Shown: one piece after another, positions 25,005 through 33,247 of the stretch
How the letters are laid out: each line of letters opens with the position of its first letter
How positions within the stretch are numbered: position 1 is the first letter of the stretch
From: an uncultured Blastocatellia bacterium
GTDB taxonomy: Bacteria; Acidobacteriota; Blastocatellia; Pyrinomonadales; Pyrinomonadaceae
NCBI GenBank assembly: GCA_946480785.1
Contig: CAMLLD010000011.1
Location: 28,704 to 92,703, forward strand
Direction: 5' to 3'
DNA: 64,000 nt
The notes under the pieces: model-generated
Databases searched by the model: none
What the model was told of the DNA's origin: nothing
Seen by the model: only the letters and a program-made list of their open reading frames with translations
Position numbers and translations under genes: made by a program

Positions 25005-25228
25005 GACATTTAGCTACGCTCTTGGTTTTCGAAATTACGGGGGAAGGCCAATTATAGGACTCTGAATCAGTTCACACAAAAGAACCCTATCACTTGATTT
25101 CGATATGAACGTTGTTGAAATCGGGATCGTCAACGTGGCCCTGTAAAGGACCATATACCACGTAAAACAAGAAGGCGTCGCCGCCTGCGTAATAAGGGCG
25201 CGGCAAAGACCTGGGCGTGCGCGAGCTA

Positions 25229-25771
25229 CTAAATTGTTGCGATGTCGTCCAAGACCTGTAGGTATTGTCTGCGCTGGTTCTCGCCGATGCCCGGACTCTT
25301 ACCTTCGCGCCAGAGTGACTTGAGGTTCTCTGTCGACGCCAAAGTTTCCATTTCCGGCAACACGCTTTGCGTCAACAGGCTGGTGATTTCTGTGGCGCAG
25401 GAATTAGCTTCGTTCTCGCTATGAATTTCCCACCACTTGTCAGAGCTTTCGGGTAGGAACATGCCGATGCGTTTTCGCCAGTGGCTCTCGCGTATGTTCG
25501 GATCGTGCGTATTTCCCACTCTCTCAGCAATCGTCCGCGAGAAGATCCCGAGATTTACGGTCGCAATGAGCACATCCTTCGTACTCTTCTGACTGCTCTG
25601 CAACTGAACAAACAAAACCGCATCCCCTCGTTCAGCCGAAAACAGCGTCTGCTTCTTACGAAACCCACGCGGCTTCAGCACGGCATGGAGTTGGGCCAGT
25701 ATGATCTGTTTGTAAGTGTCAGAGTTCATCGGACAGGTTCTGGCAGGCCCATCCACCCTCTCTCGCCTCAT
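25229..25771 (-). CDS. DUF4304 domain protein
   Basis: A 180-residue frame, of which the domain begins at MNSDTYKQIILAQLHAVLKPRGFRKKQTLFSAERGDAVLFVQLQSS, the typical DUF4304 opening (Ile/Leu helix then GFRKKGxxF). The conserved centre is TVNLGIFSRTIAERV and WWEI. Two starts are possible: ATG 25771 directly abuts the stop of the upstream antitoxin-like gene (TAAATG), while ATG 25729 begins the domain itself; the extra 14 residues are not family-like. DUF4304 proteins are of unknown function, sometimes near toxin-immunity loci. Confidence 0.8.
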   Translation of the reverse strand: MRRERVDGPARTCPMNSDTYKQIILAQLHAVLKPRGFRKKQTLFSAERGDAVLFVQLQSSQKSTKDVLIATVNLGIFSRTIAERVGNTHDPNIRESHWRKRIGMFLPESSDKWWEIHSENEANSCATEITSLLTQSVLPEMETLASTENLKSLWREGKSPGIGENQRRQYLQVLDDIATI

Positions 25772-26014
25772 TTACCACTTCTTTCCACGAAGTGAAAGAG
25801 ATTGGAGCAAGGTAACCTCAGGCTCTAAGGAAGAGTCTTCGCCACAAGCGCCATACACTTCGTTAAGTTTAGAGGTGATCAGATCCTCGCGATACTTCTC
25901 TATAAGTGAGGCGAGCGCTTTGGCGTAAAGCTCACTTCGCGAAATACCGAGGCGAACGGCGAGCTTCTCTGCCGACTGAAAAACGCGATCAGGGATAGAA
26001 ACGGCGGTTTTCAT
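25772..26014 (-). CDS. Ribbon-helix-helix protein, antitoxin-like
   Basis: An 80-residue protein beginning MKTAVSIPDRVFQSAEKLAVRLGISRSELYAKALASLIEKY, a classic RHH DNA-binding dimer of the type that precedes MazF/PemK toxins. The C-terminal half (LNEVYGACGEDSSLEPEVTLLQSLSL) resembles the toxin-binding tail of these antitoxins. The expected MazF gene is not found: the next start, directly at its stop codon, leads into a DUF4304 protein. It is therefore an orphan antitoxin or is paired with an unusual partner. Confidence 0.85.
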   Translation of the reverse strand: MKTAVSIPDRVFQSAEKLAVRLGISRSELYAKALASLIEKYREDLITSKLNEVYGACGEDSSLEPEVTLLQSLSLRGKKW

Positions 26015-26088
26015 GAGTGAAGTCTAAGACCGAGTATTACTCACGAACAACTAGTTGAAGGGGCTATAAAACTGCGTCGTGGTTCCTG

Positions 26089-26115
26089 TTTGAGGTGCCA
26101 ATTTGGCACCTCAAA
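26089..26115. repeat. Perfect 27-base palindrome, possible bidirectional terminator or operator
   Basis: TTTGAGGTGCC at 26089-26099 pairs perfectly with GGCACCTCAAA at 26105-26115, and the AT centre is also symmetrical. It lies two bases after the stop of the small membrane protein gene (minus strand) and about 75 bases upstream of the RHH gene. A clear T run is lacking on either side, so an operator bound by the RHH protein is an alternative. Confidence 0.6.
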
Positions 26116-26117
26116 AG

Positions 26118-26330
26118 TCAATGCGTCAGTGCTGAGTAGGACAAGAACAGTGAGAAAAGGATCGTTAGCGCGCCGATGATGCGGGTGATGGGGCGCCTGA
26201 TGGTGCGCGGTAATACTCGCAGCCAGAAGCCGCCCATGAAGGCACTCATGAAGTCGGGCCAAACAAAGCAGGCCACACCCACGAGAAAGATTCCCATAAG
26301 GAGCGCGACGACGAAAATATTGTCTCCCAT
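26118..26330 (-). CDS. Small membrane protein, unknown
   Basis: A 70-residue protein with two hydrophobic helices (IFVVALLMGIFLVGVACFVWP near residues 5-25 and RIIGALTILFSLFLSYSAL near 50-68) joined by a basic, proline-containing loop (WLRVLPRTIRRPITR). Small two-helix proteins of this kind are common and uncharacterised. A palindrome lies directly after its stop. Moderate confidence that it is a gene, based on the coherent membrane topology. Confidence 0.6.
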   Translation of the reverse strand: MGDNIFVVALLMGIFLVGVACFVWPDFMSAFMGGFWLRVLPRTIRRPITRIIGALTILFSLFLSYSALTH

Positions 26331-26361
26331 TACTTCAGTCCAAATACCATCGATTTAGTGA

Positions 26362-27324
26362 TCAGGGTCGGTCGAGGATGAGCAGCTTGCTACGGTAATC
26401 GATCGTTACAATGAAATCTTTCAGAAAGGCGTTGCCGATGTTGAGGCCCCAGGGCTTCTTGTCGCGGCCGGTGTTTTTGCCGAAGAAGAGGACGGCGGGG
26501 GCGTCGAGAGATATGTCGCCGATCGTGATATTGCTGACTTTTCCTACACGATTCTCCGAGACGCCGTTGAAGCCAACTGCAGTGGTGACGCGCGCGCGGT
26601 TGAATTCGTCTTCCAATCCAAGGTAAGAAACCGCCGCCGGCGTTAGCTTGAAAGTGTCATCGGAGCCTGTGTCCAGATTAGCCAGCAGCTTCTTTCCATT
26701 CACAAACACACCGTCAACGAGAACATTATCGTCGTAACGAAACGACAGCACCGTGCGTTTCGCAGTGTTCGCTCCGAGCGAGGCTTTAACAAACGGCGAG
26801 CGCGCGTAAAGGCGCAGCATACGATTCGCATAATCAAGCTGCACGATCCGGCCGTTCAGAAAACTATGTCCCAACACTCCGTGCAACGGCTTCCCCAAAC
26901 GCTCGCTCATCTTCGACAAGTCAAGCGCCACCGCCTCTATATTCTTCACACTGAATGGACCAACATCAATCACTGATCGACCAATCTCAACTACCGGCAA
27001 CCTGGTCCCATAAATAACGCTCGCCTCTGTTCCGCCACCACTCGCACGTGCGCCAAGCGACTGAAGCTTCAGTCCCAACTCTCTCGCCGTCGTGAGATCA
27101 ACTGCCGAAGGGTCCGTGCCCGTGTCGAGCATCATGTTGAACGGACCTTTTCCGTCGACCTTCACCGCGAGAATGATCTCATTCCGGTAGAAGTCAAAAG
27201 GAATCTCTACTACCTGCTCCTTCTCCTGCGCAAACGAACAGACACACGCAACACTAAGCAACAAGCACCACAGCAAAATCTGCGTGACTCTCCTTACAAT
27301 GCATCTACCAGCGCAATAGTTCAT
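26362..27324 (-). CDS. Secreted retropepsin-like aspartyl protease
   Basis: A periplasmic or secreted two-domain aspartic protease-like protein. A signal peptide (ILLWCLLLSVACVCSFAQ) is followed by two lobes each with an aspartic motif: MMLDTGTDPSAVD near the N-terminus and ANLDTGSDDTFKLT in the second half; GVLGHSFLNGRIVQLDY and IGNAFLKDFIVTIDY are the matching psi-loop partners. Start uncertain: the frame opens at 27357, Met 27324 is used here, and a TTG behind AAGGAGAG near 27300 is also possible. The 5' end contains a 15-base duplication that also covers the stop of the neighbouring gene. Confidence 0.8.
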   Translation of the reverse strand: MNYCAGRCIVRRVTQILLWCLLLSVACVCSFAQEKEQVVEIPFDFYRNEIILAVKVDGKGPFNMMLDTGTDPSAVDLTTARELGLKLQSLGARASGGGTEASVIYGTRLPVVEIGRSVIDVGPFSVKNIEAVALDLSKMSERLGKPLHGVLGHSFLNGRIVQLDYANRMLRLYARSPFVKASLGANTAKRTVLSFRYDDNVLVDGVFVNGKKLLANLDTGSDDTFKLTPAAVSYLGLEDEFNRARVTTAVGFNGVSENRVGKVSNITIGDISLDAPAVLFFGKNTGRDKKPWGLNIGNAFLKDFIVTIDYRSKLLILDRP

Positions 27325-27349
27325 ACATCTACCAGCGCAACAGTCGTCT
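27302..27349. repeat. Short tandem duplication at a gene junction
   Basis: CATCTACCAGCGCAA occurs at 27302 and again at 27326, 24 bases apart. The duplicated piece covers the last codons of the lipoprotein gene and the start region of the aspartyl protease gene and gives the latter a repeated CAGRC peptide. Confidence 0.7.
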
Positions 27350-27871
27350 GCCCTCATGGATCTGCTGTTGACTTTCGTCTTGCTTCTGCCGCACCAGCTC
27401 CCACGAATGCGTCATCCTGTCGTTGAAGATCTTTCCGTCGACAAGCGTCTCGTCAAATACCATTTGCATTTGCGCTTTGATCAGCTCATTCGCCTCCACC
27501 GTTTTCCGAAACGCCGAGGCAAACGAGAGCAGTCCCTTTCGTTCCTCATCGGTACCGACAAGCTTCGCGGCCTGTTCATACTTATCGGCGGCGGTATTAT
27601 TCAAGCGACAACTTTCGTCCAGCAGCTTTATGATTTTCTCGGCGTGAGTACGCAGGAAGTCGCGATTAGCGGGAAACTTGTTCCGGTTTTCGGCCGTGAA
27701 TGTCTTTACAAACTCATCAACCCACTGTTTCGTAACCTCAGTGTCCTGTTTGATGAGCATGTTAGCGTCGCTCGCCAACGCTTTCATCTGTTGCTCGCGA
27801 CGCGCCGCTCGGTTACAAGCGGCAAAGCAGACAAGCAGAACGATGAGCGGAATGATCCTTGTGGCCCGCAT
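27329..27871 (-). CDS. Predicted lipoprotein, unknown
   Basis: From ATG 27871 the product has a lipoprotein signal (MRATRIIPLIVLLVCFAAC, lipobox CFAAC). The remaining ~160 residues are almost entirely alpha-helical and charged, with TEVTKQWVDEFVKTFTAENRNKFPANRDFLRTHAEKIIKLLDESCR and EANELIKAQMQMVFDETLV. No family is recognised. It overlaps the first bases of the upstream-extended aspartyl protease frame and is likely co-transcribed with it. Confidence 0.75.
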   Translation of the reverse strand: MRATRIIPLIVLLVCFAACNRAARREQQMKALASDANMLIKQDTEVTKQWVDEFVKTFTAENRNKFPANRDFLRTHAEKIIKLLDESCRLNNTAADKYEQAAKLVGTDEERKGLLSFASAFRKTVEANELIKAQMQMVFDETLVDGKIFNDRMTHSWELVRQKQDESQQQIHEGRRLLRW

Positions 27872-27893
27872 TAACACGAAGCCAGTATAAGTT

Positions 27894-28421
27894 ATGACTC
27901 AAAATCCTGGTCTAACAATTCGTCGCGGCACGATCGAGGATGCCGCTCTGCTTTCCGAACTCGGCGCGCGTACCTTTTCCGAAACGTTCGCCGCTGTTAA
28001 CACACCGGAAAACCTGGAGGCGTACATGGCCGCGTCATTCAACGTCGCGCAGCAGACGGCCGAACTACAAGATCCCGCTTCCACCTTTCTGATCGCGGAA
28101 GTTGAAGGGCGTGCCGCCGGTTACGCAAGACTTCGCGATGGCGAACCCGAGCAGGGCGTCGAAGGCCCTAAGCCGGTCGAGTTGGTCCGCCTGTACGTGG
28201 CGCGTGAGTGGCTTGGACGCGGCGTCGGAGCAGAGTTAATGCGTGCGTGTCTGGACGAAGCGCGCCGAAGCGGATACGAGACGATCTGGCTCGGCGTGTG
28301 GGAGGGGAATCCGCATGCGCAGGACTTTTATCGTAAGTGGAATTTTCGAGCAGTCGGCGAGCACATCTTTAAGTTGGGATCTGATCTACAAAGAGATCTG
28401 GTGCTCGAGCGTGCGCTATAG
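27894..28421 (+). CDS. GNAT N-acetyltransferase
   Basis: A 175-residue acetyltransferase with a clear GNAT core: LTIRRGTIEDAALLSELGARTFSETF at the N-terminus, FLIAEVEGRAAGYARL, the acetyl-CoA binding LVRLYVAREWLGRGVGAELMRACLDEA and motif B IWLGVWEGNPHAQDFYRKWNFRAVG. The RxxGxG/A motif (EWLGRGVGAEL) is intact. Substrate unknown; similar enzymes acetylate small amines, peptides or antibiotics. It is divergent from the lipoprotein gene with only 22 bases between starts. Confidence 0.92.
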   Translation: MTQNPGLTIRRGTIEDAALLSELGARTFSETFAAVNTPENLEAYMAASFNVAQQTAELQDPASTFLIAEVEGRAAGYARLRDGEPEQGVEGPKPVELVRLYVAREWLGRGVGAELMRACLDEARRSGYETIWLGVWEGNPHAQDFYRKWNFRAVGEHIFKLGSDLQRDLVLERAL

Positions 28422-28438
28422 CCACTGCAAAAATCGTA

Positions 28439-28693
28439 TCAGCCGAACAACATCATCAAGCCGCTTACTGAATTTCCCGTGTCCCACAGATCCTCATCGG
28501 TCCAGATCGTCAATTCTCCACGCCGGTAAATTCCGCCATGACTGACCCGGTATTCAACGGGCCCGTGGAAGACCCAATTCCGTTCGCTGAAGAGAAAGGA
28601 CAATGCTTCTGAACGCTTATACAGAATCAACTTTTCCCCTTGAAATAGGTAGATTCCGAGATTGCGTAAGGGCTTGTTAACGCGAAGAGCCAT
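28439..28693 (-). CDS. Small soluble protein, unknown
   Basis: From ATG 28693 an 84-residue protein (the frame extends back to 28729). It consists mainly of beta-strand-like aromatic stretches: GIYLFQGEKLILYKRSEALSFLFSERNWVFHGPVEYRVSHGGIYRRGELTIWTDEDLWDTG. This reads like a real folded domain, but I do not recognise it. No signal peptide or membrane helix. It converges with the GNAT gene. Confidence 0.6.
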   Translation of the reverse strand: MALRVNKPLRNLGIYLFQGEKLILYKRSEALSFLFSERNWVFHGPVEYRVSHGGIYRRGELTIWTDEDLWDTGNSVSGLMMLFG

Positions 28694-28769
28694 AGGTACT
28701 AAACCGGACTGACATTTCGCGGAAAGCATAGCACTATGTCGGATACATTACATAAGGAAATCTACTCGC

Positions 28770-29471
28770 ATGCGCGAAGAAAACCTGCTGCTGGCATACT
28801 TGCCGGACGATGAGCGCCAGAGGTTAGCGCCGTATCTCGAATCTGTAGTGCTGGATTTTCAGCAAGTGCTGATCGAACCCAATAAACCGATCAAGGAAAT
28901 CTATTTCCCGTATGACGTAATCACTTCCACCATACAGCAGATGAGCGATGGCGACGCGGTGGAAACGGGTTTGATGGGGATCGAAGGCTTCGTCGGTGTG
29001 CAACTCTGGTTACGCGCGCCCACCACGCCCACAACGACGCTCGTGCAGGTACCCGGCAGGGCTATGAAAATGCACGCCACGGATTTCATTCGCCACGTGC
29101 GCGACACACAGTCTCCGCTGAATGAATACTGCGCGAGGTACACGCATGCTTTCCTGGTGATGACTTCGCAAACGGCCGCCTGCAATCGCTTGCATCCGAT
29201 CAATGAACGCCTGTGCCGGTGGCTGAAGCTGGTGCACAACCGGCTGCGTCGCGATGAGTTTCCGTTGCGGCAGGAGTTCGTGGCGCAAATGTTGGGAGTG
29301 CACCGGCCGACAGTTTCCACGGCGGCCAACATGCTGCAACAGGCGGGGCTGATCACTTACAGCCGCGGGAACATGCGAGTCCTTGACGCGGAGGGTTTGA
29401 GAGAGGGCAGTTGCGAGTGCCTGGAGTTGATCGAGAAGCAGTTTGAAAAAGTATTCGACCCCGCCGCTTAG
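28770..29471 (+). CDS. Crp/Fnr family transcriptional regulator
   Basis: A 233-residue regulator. The N-terminal cyclic-nucleotide-binding-like domain (LPDDERQRLAPYLESVVLDFQQVLIEPNKPIKEIYFPYDVITSTIQQMSDGDAVETGLMG) lacks an evident cNMP phosphate-binding RxA motif and lacks an Fe-S Cys cluster, so its ligand is unclear. After a dimer helix, the C-terminal winged helix contains LRQEFVAQMLGVHRPTVSTAANMLQQAGLITYSRGNMRVLD, the HTH_Crp recognition pattern. This Crp subtype with the RLCRWLKLVHNRL helix is common in Acidobacteriota and Proteobacteria. Convergent four-base overlap with the SRAP gene. Confidence 0.93.
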   Translation: MREENLLLAYLPDDERQRLAPYLESVVLDFQQVLIEPNKPIKEIYFPYDVITSTIQQMSDGDAVETGLMGIEGFVGVQLWLRAPTTPTTTLVQVPGRAMKMHATDFIRHVRDTQSPLNEYCARYTHAFLVMTSQTAACNRLHPINERLCRWLKLVHNRLRRDEFPLRQEFVAQMLGVHRPTVSTAANMLQQAGLITYSRGNMRVLDAEGLREGSCECLELIEKQFEKVFDPAA

Positions 29472-30148
29472 AAAAGGCTAAGTGTCTGCCCGACTTCGAC
29501 GTCGACACGCTCGAGTAAATCGACGGTGTCATTCTCCGGAGCGTTGACCTTACTACTTACCGGATATGTCTGCATCAGCGACGCTGGAAAAGGCGTCAGC
29601 ATTTTGAGTAGATCGACTCGATCAGTCGTTGGATTGAGCCACGCTTCGTAAGCTTCGGGTGGGAGTATTGCCGGCATTCGGTTATGAAGCTCGGCGACGA
29701 GCTCGTTGGCCGCGGTGGTGATGATCGCGCAAGTGACGAGCACCCTGCCGTGATTGTTCCACGCATCCCAAACGCCGGCGAACATCAACGGCGCTTCGTC
29801 GTCACGCCCTCGAATGTAGAAAGGCCGCTTCTCTCTGCCGCTCCGCTTCCATTCGAAGAAGCCGTCCGCAGGTATCAGGCAGCGACGCAGGCGAAAAGAT
29901 TCACTAAAGCTCGGCCGCTCTTCGAGGGTTTCGGCGCGTGCGTTGATGAAACCTTTTCCATCGGTACTCCACGACGGAATCAGTCCCCACGTAATAGATC
30001 GCGCCTCGAGGCCTGCTCCGAAGTTCGCGATCGCGAGCACACTCTGAGTCGGAGCGATGTTGTAGTGAGCCTCGAACGGCTCATCGATGGTTCGTAGTCC
30101 CGCGAGCTTTATCTTGTCGCGCGAATGAAGCACGTAACGTCCGCACAT
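29468..30148 (-). CDS. SRAP/HMCES family abasic-site-processing protein (YedK-like)
   Basis: A 226-residue SOS-response-associated peptidase-fold protein that forms a covalent link to abasic sites in single-stranded DNA. The catalytic Cys2 of MCGRYVLHS is present after Met removal. The active-site asparagine is in FINARAETLEERPSF, the glutamate in PADGFFEWKR and the histidine in ELHNRMPAIL, all conserved SRAP residues. It ends four bases into the Crp/Fnr gene's stop (convergent). A short AT-rich spacer precedes the start. Nothing indicates loss of function. Confidence 0.94.
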   Translation of the reverse strand: MCGRYVLHSRDKIKLAGLRTIDEPFEAHYNIAPTQSVLAIANFGAGLEARSITWGLIPSWSTDGKGFINARAETLEERPSFSESFRLRRCLIPADGFFEWKRSGREKRPFYIRGRDDEAPLMFAGVWDAWNNHGRVLVTCAIITTAANELVAELHNRMPAILPPEAYEAWLNPTTDRVDLLKMLTPFPASLMQTYPVSSKVNAPENDTVDLLERVDVEVGQTLSLF

Positions 30149-30157
30149 ATAAATAAA

Positions 30158-30601
30158 TCAATTTGCGCAAGCGACCTTATTGATACGCCAACCAGACGCT
30201 GTCTTGATTAGCGTGACGTTGATCCTGACGCGATCCATTTCGCCGGCAGGCAAGGTGACGGTTGTGGTGGCGCTGTTGTTTTTGATCGCGGGCGTGCTGA
30301 CGGTGAAGTTCTTTTCCCAGCCTTTGTCCCAGTCCTGGGCGCAGATGAATATGTCTGCATCCATGCGGCGGATCAGTCGGGGCGCGTTTGCATAAAGCTG
30401 CGGCGTCAGATACTTCAACGCGGTCGTTTTCTGTTTCAGCGGAGTCGCGTTGTCGAGGCTGAGTTGATGCAGGTACCAGGAATAAAAACTGCGCGCCACA
30501 TCCTCGGGCGTTGCGGTCTGCTGCGCGCGTGCCGGCATTGAAAGCAATGCCACACTCGCCACAACGATAAGTAGACGTACGGGGGTTGAAAGAAGTGTCA
30601 T
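30158..30601 (-). CDS. Secreted DUF3828-like protein
   Basis: A 147-residue exported protein with signal peptide (LLIVVASVALLSMPARAQQ). The mature part has ATPEDVARSFYSWYLHQL, LTPQLYANAPRL and a DIFICAQDWDKGW segment, ending in RVRINVTLIKTASGWRINKVACAN; this arrangement matches DUF3828-type proteins with an NTF2-like fold. They are periplasmic and uncharacterised. It is followed on the same strand by the SRAP gene (10 bases) and preceded by a small membrane-protein gene. Confidence 0.8.
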   Translation of the reverse strand: MTLLSTPVRLLIVVASVALLSMPARAQQTATPEDVARSFYSWYLHQLSLDNATPLKQKTTALKYLTPQLYANAPRLIRRMDADIFICAQDWDKGWEKNFTVSTPAIKNNSATTTVTLPAGEMDRVRINVTLIKTASGWRINKVACAN

Positions 30602-30619
30602 CGATGCTCCAAACGAACT

Positions 30620-30859
30620 TCAGCGCTTTTCTTCAGTAGTGCGGTTCTTCAATACACCGCGGATGTTTAGAAATGCAAGGCTGAGCTGAAGCACGATGAG
30701 GGCGTAGGCGTGGTCGCCCCAGCCCCACACGATCCAGAGCACGTTGCTCGCCAGGAACAACCAGAAGCCCCAGTTGCGTTTGAATTTTCTTTGTGAGCCA
30801 ACCATCCATGCGGCGACGACGGTCACTACCATCGCTGGCCACTGAAGCCAATCAATCAT
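30620..30859 (-). CDS. Small membrane protein, unknown
   Basis: A 79-residue protein with three hydrophobic stretches (WPAMVVTVVAAWMVG, NWGFWLFLASNVLWIVWGW, AYALIVLQLSLAFLNIRGVL). The Trp-rich middle and the NIRGVLKN end resemble small PnuC-like or SWEET-like half transporters, but it is too short to assign. Its ATG overlaps the recQ stop by four bases (ATGA), so it is the second gene of that operon. Confidence 0.75.
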   Translation of the reverse strand: MIDWLQWPAMVVTVVAAWMVGSQRKFKRNWGFWLFLASNVLWIVWGWGDHAYALIVLQLSLAFLNIRGVLKNRTTEEKR

Positions 30860-32379
30860 AACGATGCAACCACACGCTGCGGTTCGGGCAGCGCAATCTG
30901 TTCCTCGAGCGGATGAACGCAGTTATCACAGTTGCCGCAACGTTCCTCTGCCATCTCTTCGCCAAAGTAGTCGTGCAACAGACGCCAGCGGCACATCGCG
31001 CTCTGCCCGTACTGCATCATGCGCTCCAACTTCTCTTTGTCCTTCTCAACCTTCGCAGCCGACACGCGCGCGAGCTCTTCGAGTTCGTTTTGCTCGACTC
31101 CGGTTCGCAAGAGCCGAAACTGCGAACCACGCAGCTCCTTCACGATCTTGAATTCCTTCAGCAGCGACAAAACAACGCGCACCTTCGCCGCGCTCACCGT
31201 GTTTGTCTGTTCCTGCACGGTGGATAATCCCAACGCATTATCTCCAGCGTTGAGCGTCTCGAGTGTTTGATACACGGCGAGAACGTCGTCGAACTTCGGA
31301 TGTTTGCCGCCGAGAAAGAACTGCTGCGTACGACGATCCTCGAGTTGATACAACAGACTGCACGTCGCCGCTTCGCCATCACGACCCGCTCGTCCCGCTT
31401 CCTGATAATAAGCTTCGAGCGAGCCGGGCATTTGATAATGGACCACGAAACGAATGTCCGGTTTGTCGATGCCCATGCCGAAAGCGTTCGTCGCCACGAT
31501 CGCTTTCAAATCATCGTTCATGAAAGCATCCTGATTCTGCTTGCGCTCGCTTGCTTTCATGCGCCCGTGATACTTCTCGACGCGGAAGTCGAAGCTTCTT
31601 AACCAGTCCGTCAGCTCGTCGACGGTTTTGACAGTGGCCGCGTAGATGATGCCGATGCCGTCGTGTTCGTTCAGTATGCGAATGAGCTGTTCGTGCTTCT
31701 CGCGCTCGTTCGTGACTCGCTTGACTTCGAAATAGATGTTCGGTCGATAGATACCCGTCTTCACTACCCGGAGTTTGCCGAGATCGAGTTGCTTCTCGAT
31801 ATCGGTGATCACTTCCGGTGTCGCAGTGGCAGTTAAAGCCAGGACGGGCGGTGAGCCGAGTGTCTTGACGGCGGCGCCGAGCGAGAGATATGCGGGACGG
31901 AAATCGTGACCCCATTCAGAGATGCAGTGTGCTTCATCGATCACGACGAAGTTGATGTCGCTTTGCCGCAGCTCGGCGAGGAACTCCTGATCCGTGAAAC
32001 GCTCCGGCGTCACGAAGATAAAATCGCTCTTCTCGTTTTGGATCTGTTCGAGGTTCTCGTCCTTCTCTTCCGTCGTGAGCGCGCTATTCAACTGCGCGGC
32101 TTCGAGACCCGCTTCGCGTAACTTGTCGACTTGATCTTTCATCAACGAGATCAACGGCGACACTACGACCGTAGTGCCCGGCAAGTGTAAAGAAGGCAGT
32201 TGATAACAGAGCGACTTCCCTGCTCCAGTCGGCATGATAGCGAGCGTGTTATTGCCTTCGAGCACCGAACGAATGACTTCGGCCTGGCCTTCACGAAGTT
32301 TGTCGAGGCCGAAGGTCTCGCGCAGCGTGCGCCGCATTCGGGTGAGTTCGCGTGTGACTTTGGGAACAAGAGCACTCAT
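30856..32379 (-). CDS. recQ: RecQ-family ATP-dependent DNA helicase
   Basis: A 3'-5' DNA helicase of the RecQ family. Starting at ATG 32379 (MSALVPKVTREL), it has 507 residues; the frame extends 58 codons upstream but with Cys/Arg-rich non-protein-like sequence. Visible motifs are Walker A MPTGAGKSLCYQLP, DEAH box VVIDEAHCISEWGHDFRPAY, motif V AFGMGIDKPDIRFV and motif VI YYQEAGRAGRDG. The C-terminal zinc-binding set is in CRWRLLHDYFGEEMAEERCGNCDNC. A winged-helix region lies before it, and an HRDC domain is absent, so it is a short RecQ form. A small membrane protein gene follows in the operon. Confidence 0.94.
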   Translation of the reverse strand: MSALVPKVTRELTRMRRTLRETFGLDKLREGQAEVIRSVLEGNNTLAIMPTGAGKSLCYQLPSLHLPGTTVVVSPLISLMKDQVDKLREAGLEAAQLNSALTTEEKDENLEQIQNEKSDFIFVTPERFTDQEFLAELRQSDINFVVIDEAHCISEWGHDFRPAYLSLGAAVKTLGSPPVLALTATATPEVITDIEKQLDLGKLRVVKTGIYRPNIYFEVKRVTNEREKHEQLIRILNEHDGIGIIYAATVKTVDELTDWLRSFDFRVEKYHGRMKASERKQNQDAFMNDDLKAIVATNAFGMGIDKPDIRFVVHYQMPGSLEAYYQEAGRAGRDGEAATCSLLYQLEDRRTQQFFLGGKHPKFDDVLAVYQTLETLNAGDNALGLSTVQEQTNTVSAAKVRVVLSLLKEFKIVKELRGSQFRLLRTGVEQNELEELARVSAAKVEKDKEKLERMMQYGQSAMCRWRLLHDYFGEEMAEERCGNCDNCVHPLEEQIALPEPQRVVASL

Positions 32380-32948
32380 AAGATTCTCGGGACGTGCATT
32401 TGTTTGAAACACCGTTGCACGTGCGCAAGCGTCTCGGCAAGACGAGTGCCAAGTGAGGTTCGCCGCTCGCGAAACACACCTCGAACATGTAGTATTGCGG
32501 CGCGCTGTCCTACAAACCACCGTAGCCTCGAGGCGGCCCAAACGTGTTCTCACTGGTAGAAAGCAGCTAGTTGTAAAGCGAAAATCCGTGAGCTAACCTC
32601 GCGATCCTACGAAGATGAAACGGGCAGACGCCGGGCTCATACCGGCGTTCGATGTCTTATGTGATTTTGTGAGGCAGTAGTGAGTAAGTAATTAAGAGCG
32701 GCAGCACGATTCTCAAGCCGAACTACCGCTCTCGGTGGAACGCGACACATTTTGCCTCTGGGCTGCGTGCGCTCCAAACTCCATGTGTATTTAAAGGAGC
32801 AAGGTGTTGAATAGATCGCGAGGGCGAACCCGCGAGTGAGCTACGCCCGACTAGTTCGGGCGTTTACGGCATCCTCTTTATCGGCGCGCAGTGTAAGTGA
32901 AAATACACATAAATACAAGAGTGCATCTTCGTCAGGAGTGCTTGCCTG
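32380..32948. other. Intergenic region between divergent recQ and XRE genes
   Basis: These 569 bases hold no convincing gene. Two perfect hairpins are visible: CGCCGG...CCGGCG around 32632-32650 and CGCCCGA/TCGGGCG with loop CTAGT near 32846-32864. Neither has a T run. The remainder would contain the two divergent promoters; an AT-rich segment just before 32930 is the likeliest XRE promoter region. Confidence 0.5.
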
Positions 32949-33194
32949 ATGGGACGCTCGCGCCGAAACAAGCCGAAGAGACTCAGTCAGAAGCTGTTGG
33001 CGATCAGGCAGCGTCTGAACATGAGCCAAACCGAGATGGCGCGAGCACTACAACTGAAGGTTCACTACTCAGCAGTTTCGAATTATGAACTCGGCACTCG
33101 CGAACCGGACTTGATCATCGTCCTGCGTTACTCACGACTCGCAGGCGTGCCGATGGAAACGATCGTCGACGACCAGCTAAGCCTTCCCGAATAA
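32949..33194 (+). CDS. XRE-family helix-turn-helix regulator
   Basis: An 81-residue single-domain HTH_3 protein: LSQKLLAIRQRLNMSQTEMARALQLKVHYSAVSNYELGTREPDLIIVLRYSRLAGVPMETIVDD. The MSQTEMARAL helix and AVSNYELGTREP turn are classical Cro/C1-type features, with a short extra insertion (KVHY). An AGGAG lies about ten bases before the ATG. It has no sensor domain. It stands 53 bases before the PEP-CTERM gene on the same strand and might regulate it. Confidence 0.9.
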   Translation: MGRSRRNKPKRLSQKLLAIRQRLNMSQTEMARALQLKVHYSAVSNYELGTREPDLIIVLRYSRLAGVPMETIVDDQLSLPE

Positions 33195-33247
33195 AGCCGG
33201 CAGCAGTAAACTATCAACCAATCTTCATCAACAAAGGGGGTTCTCGC

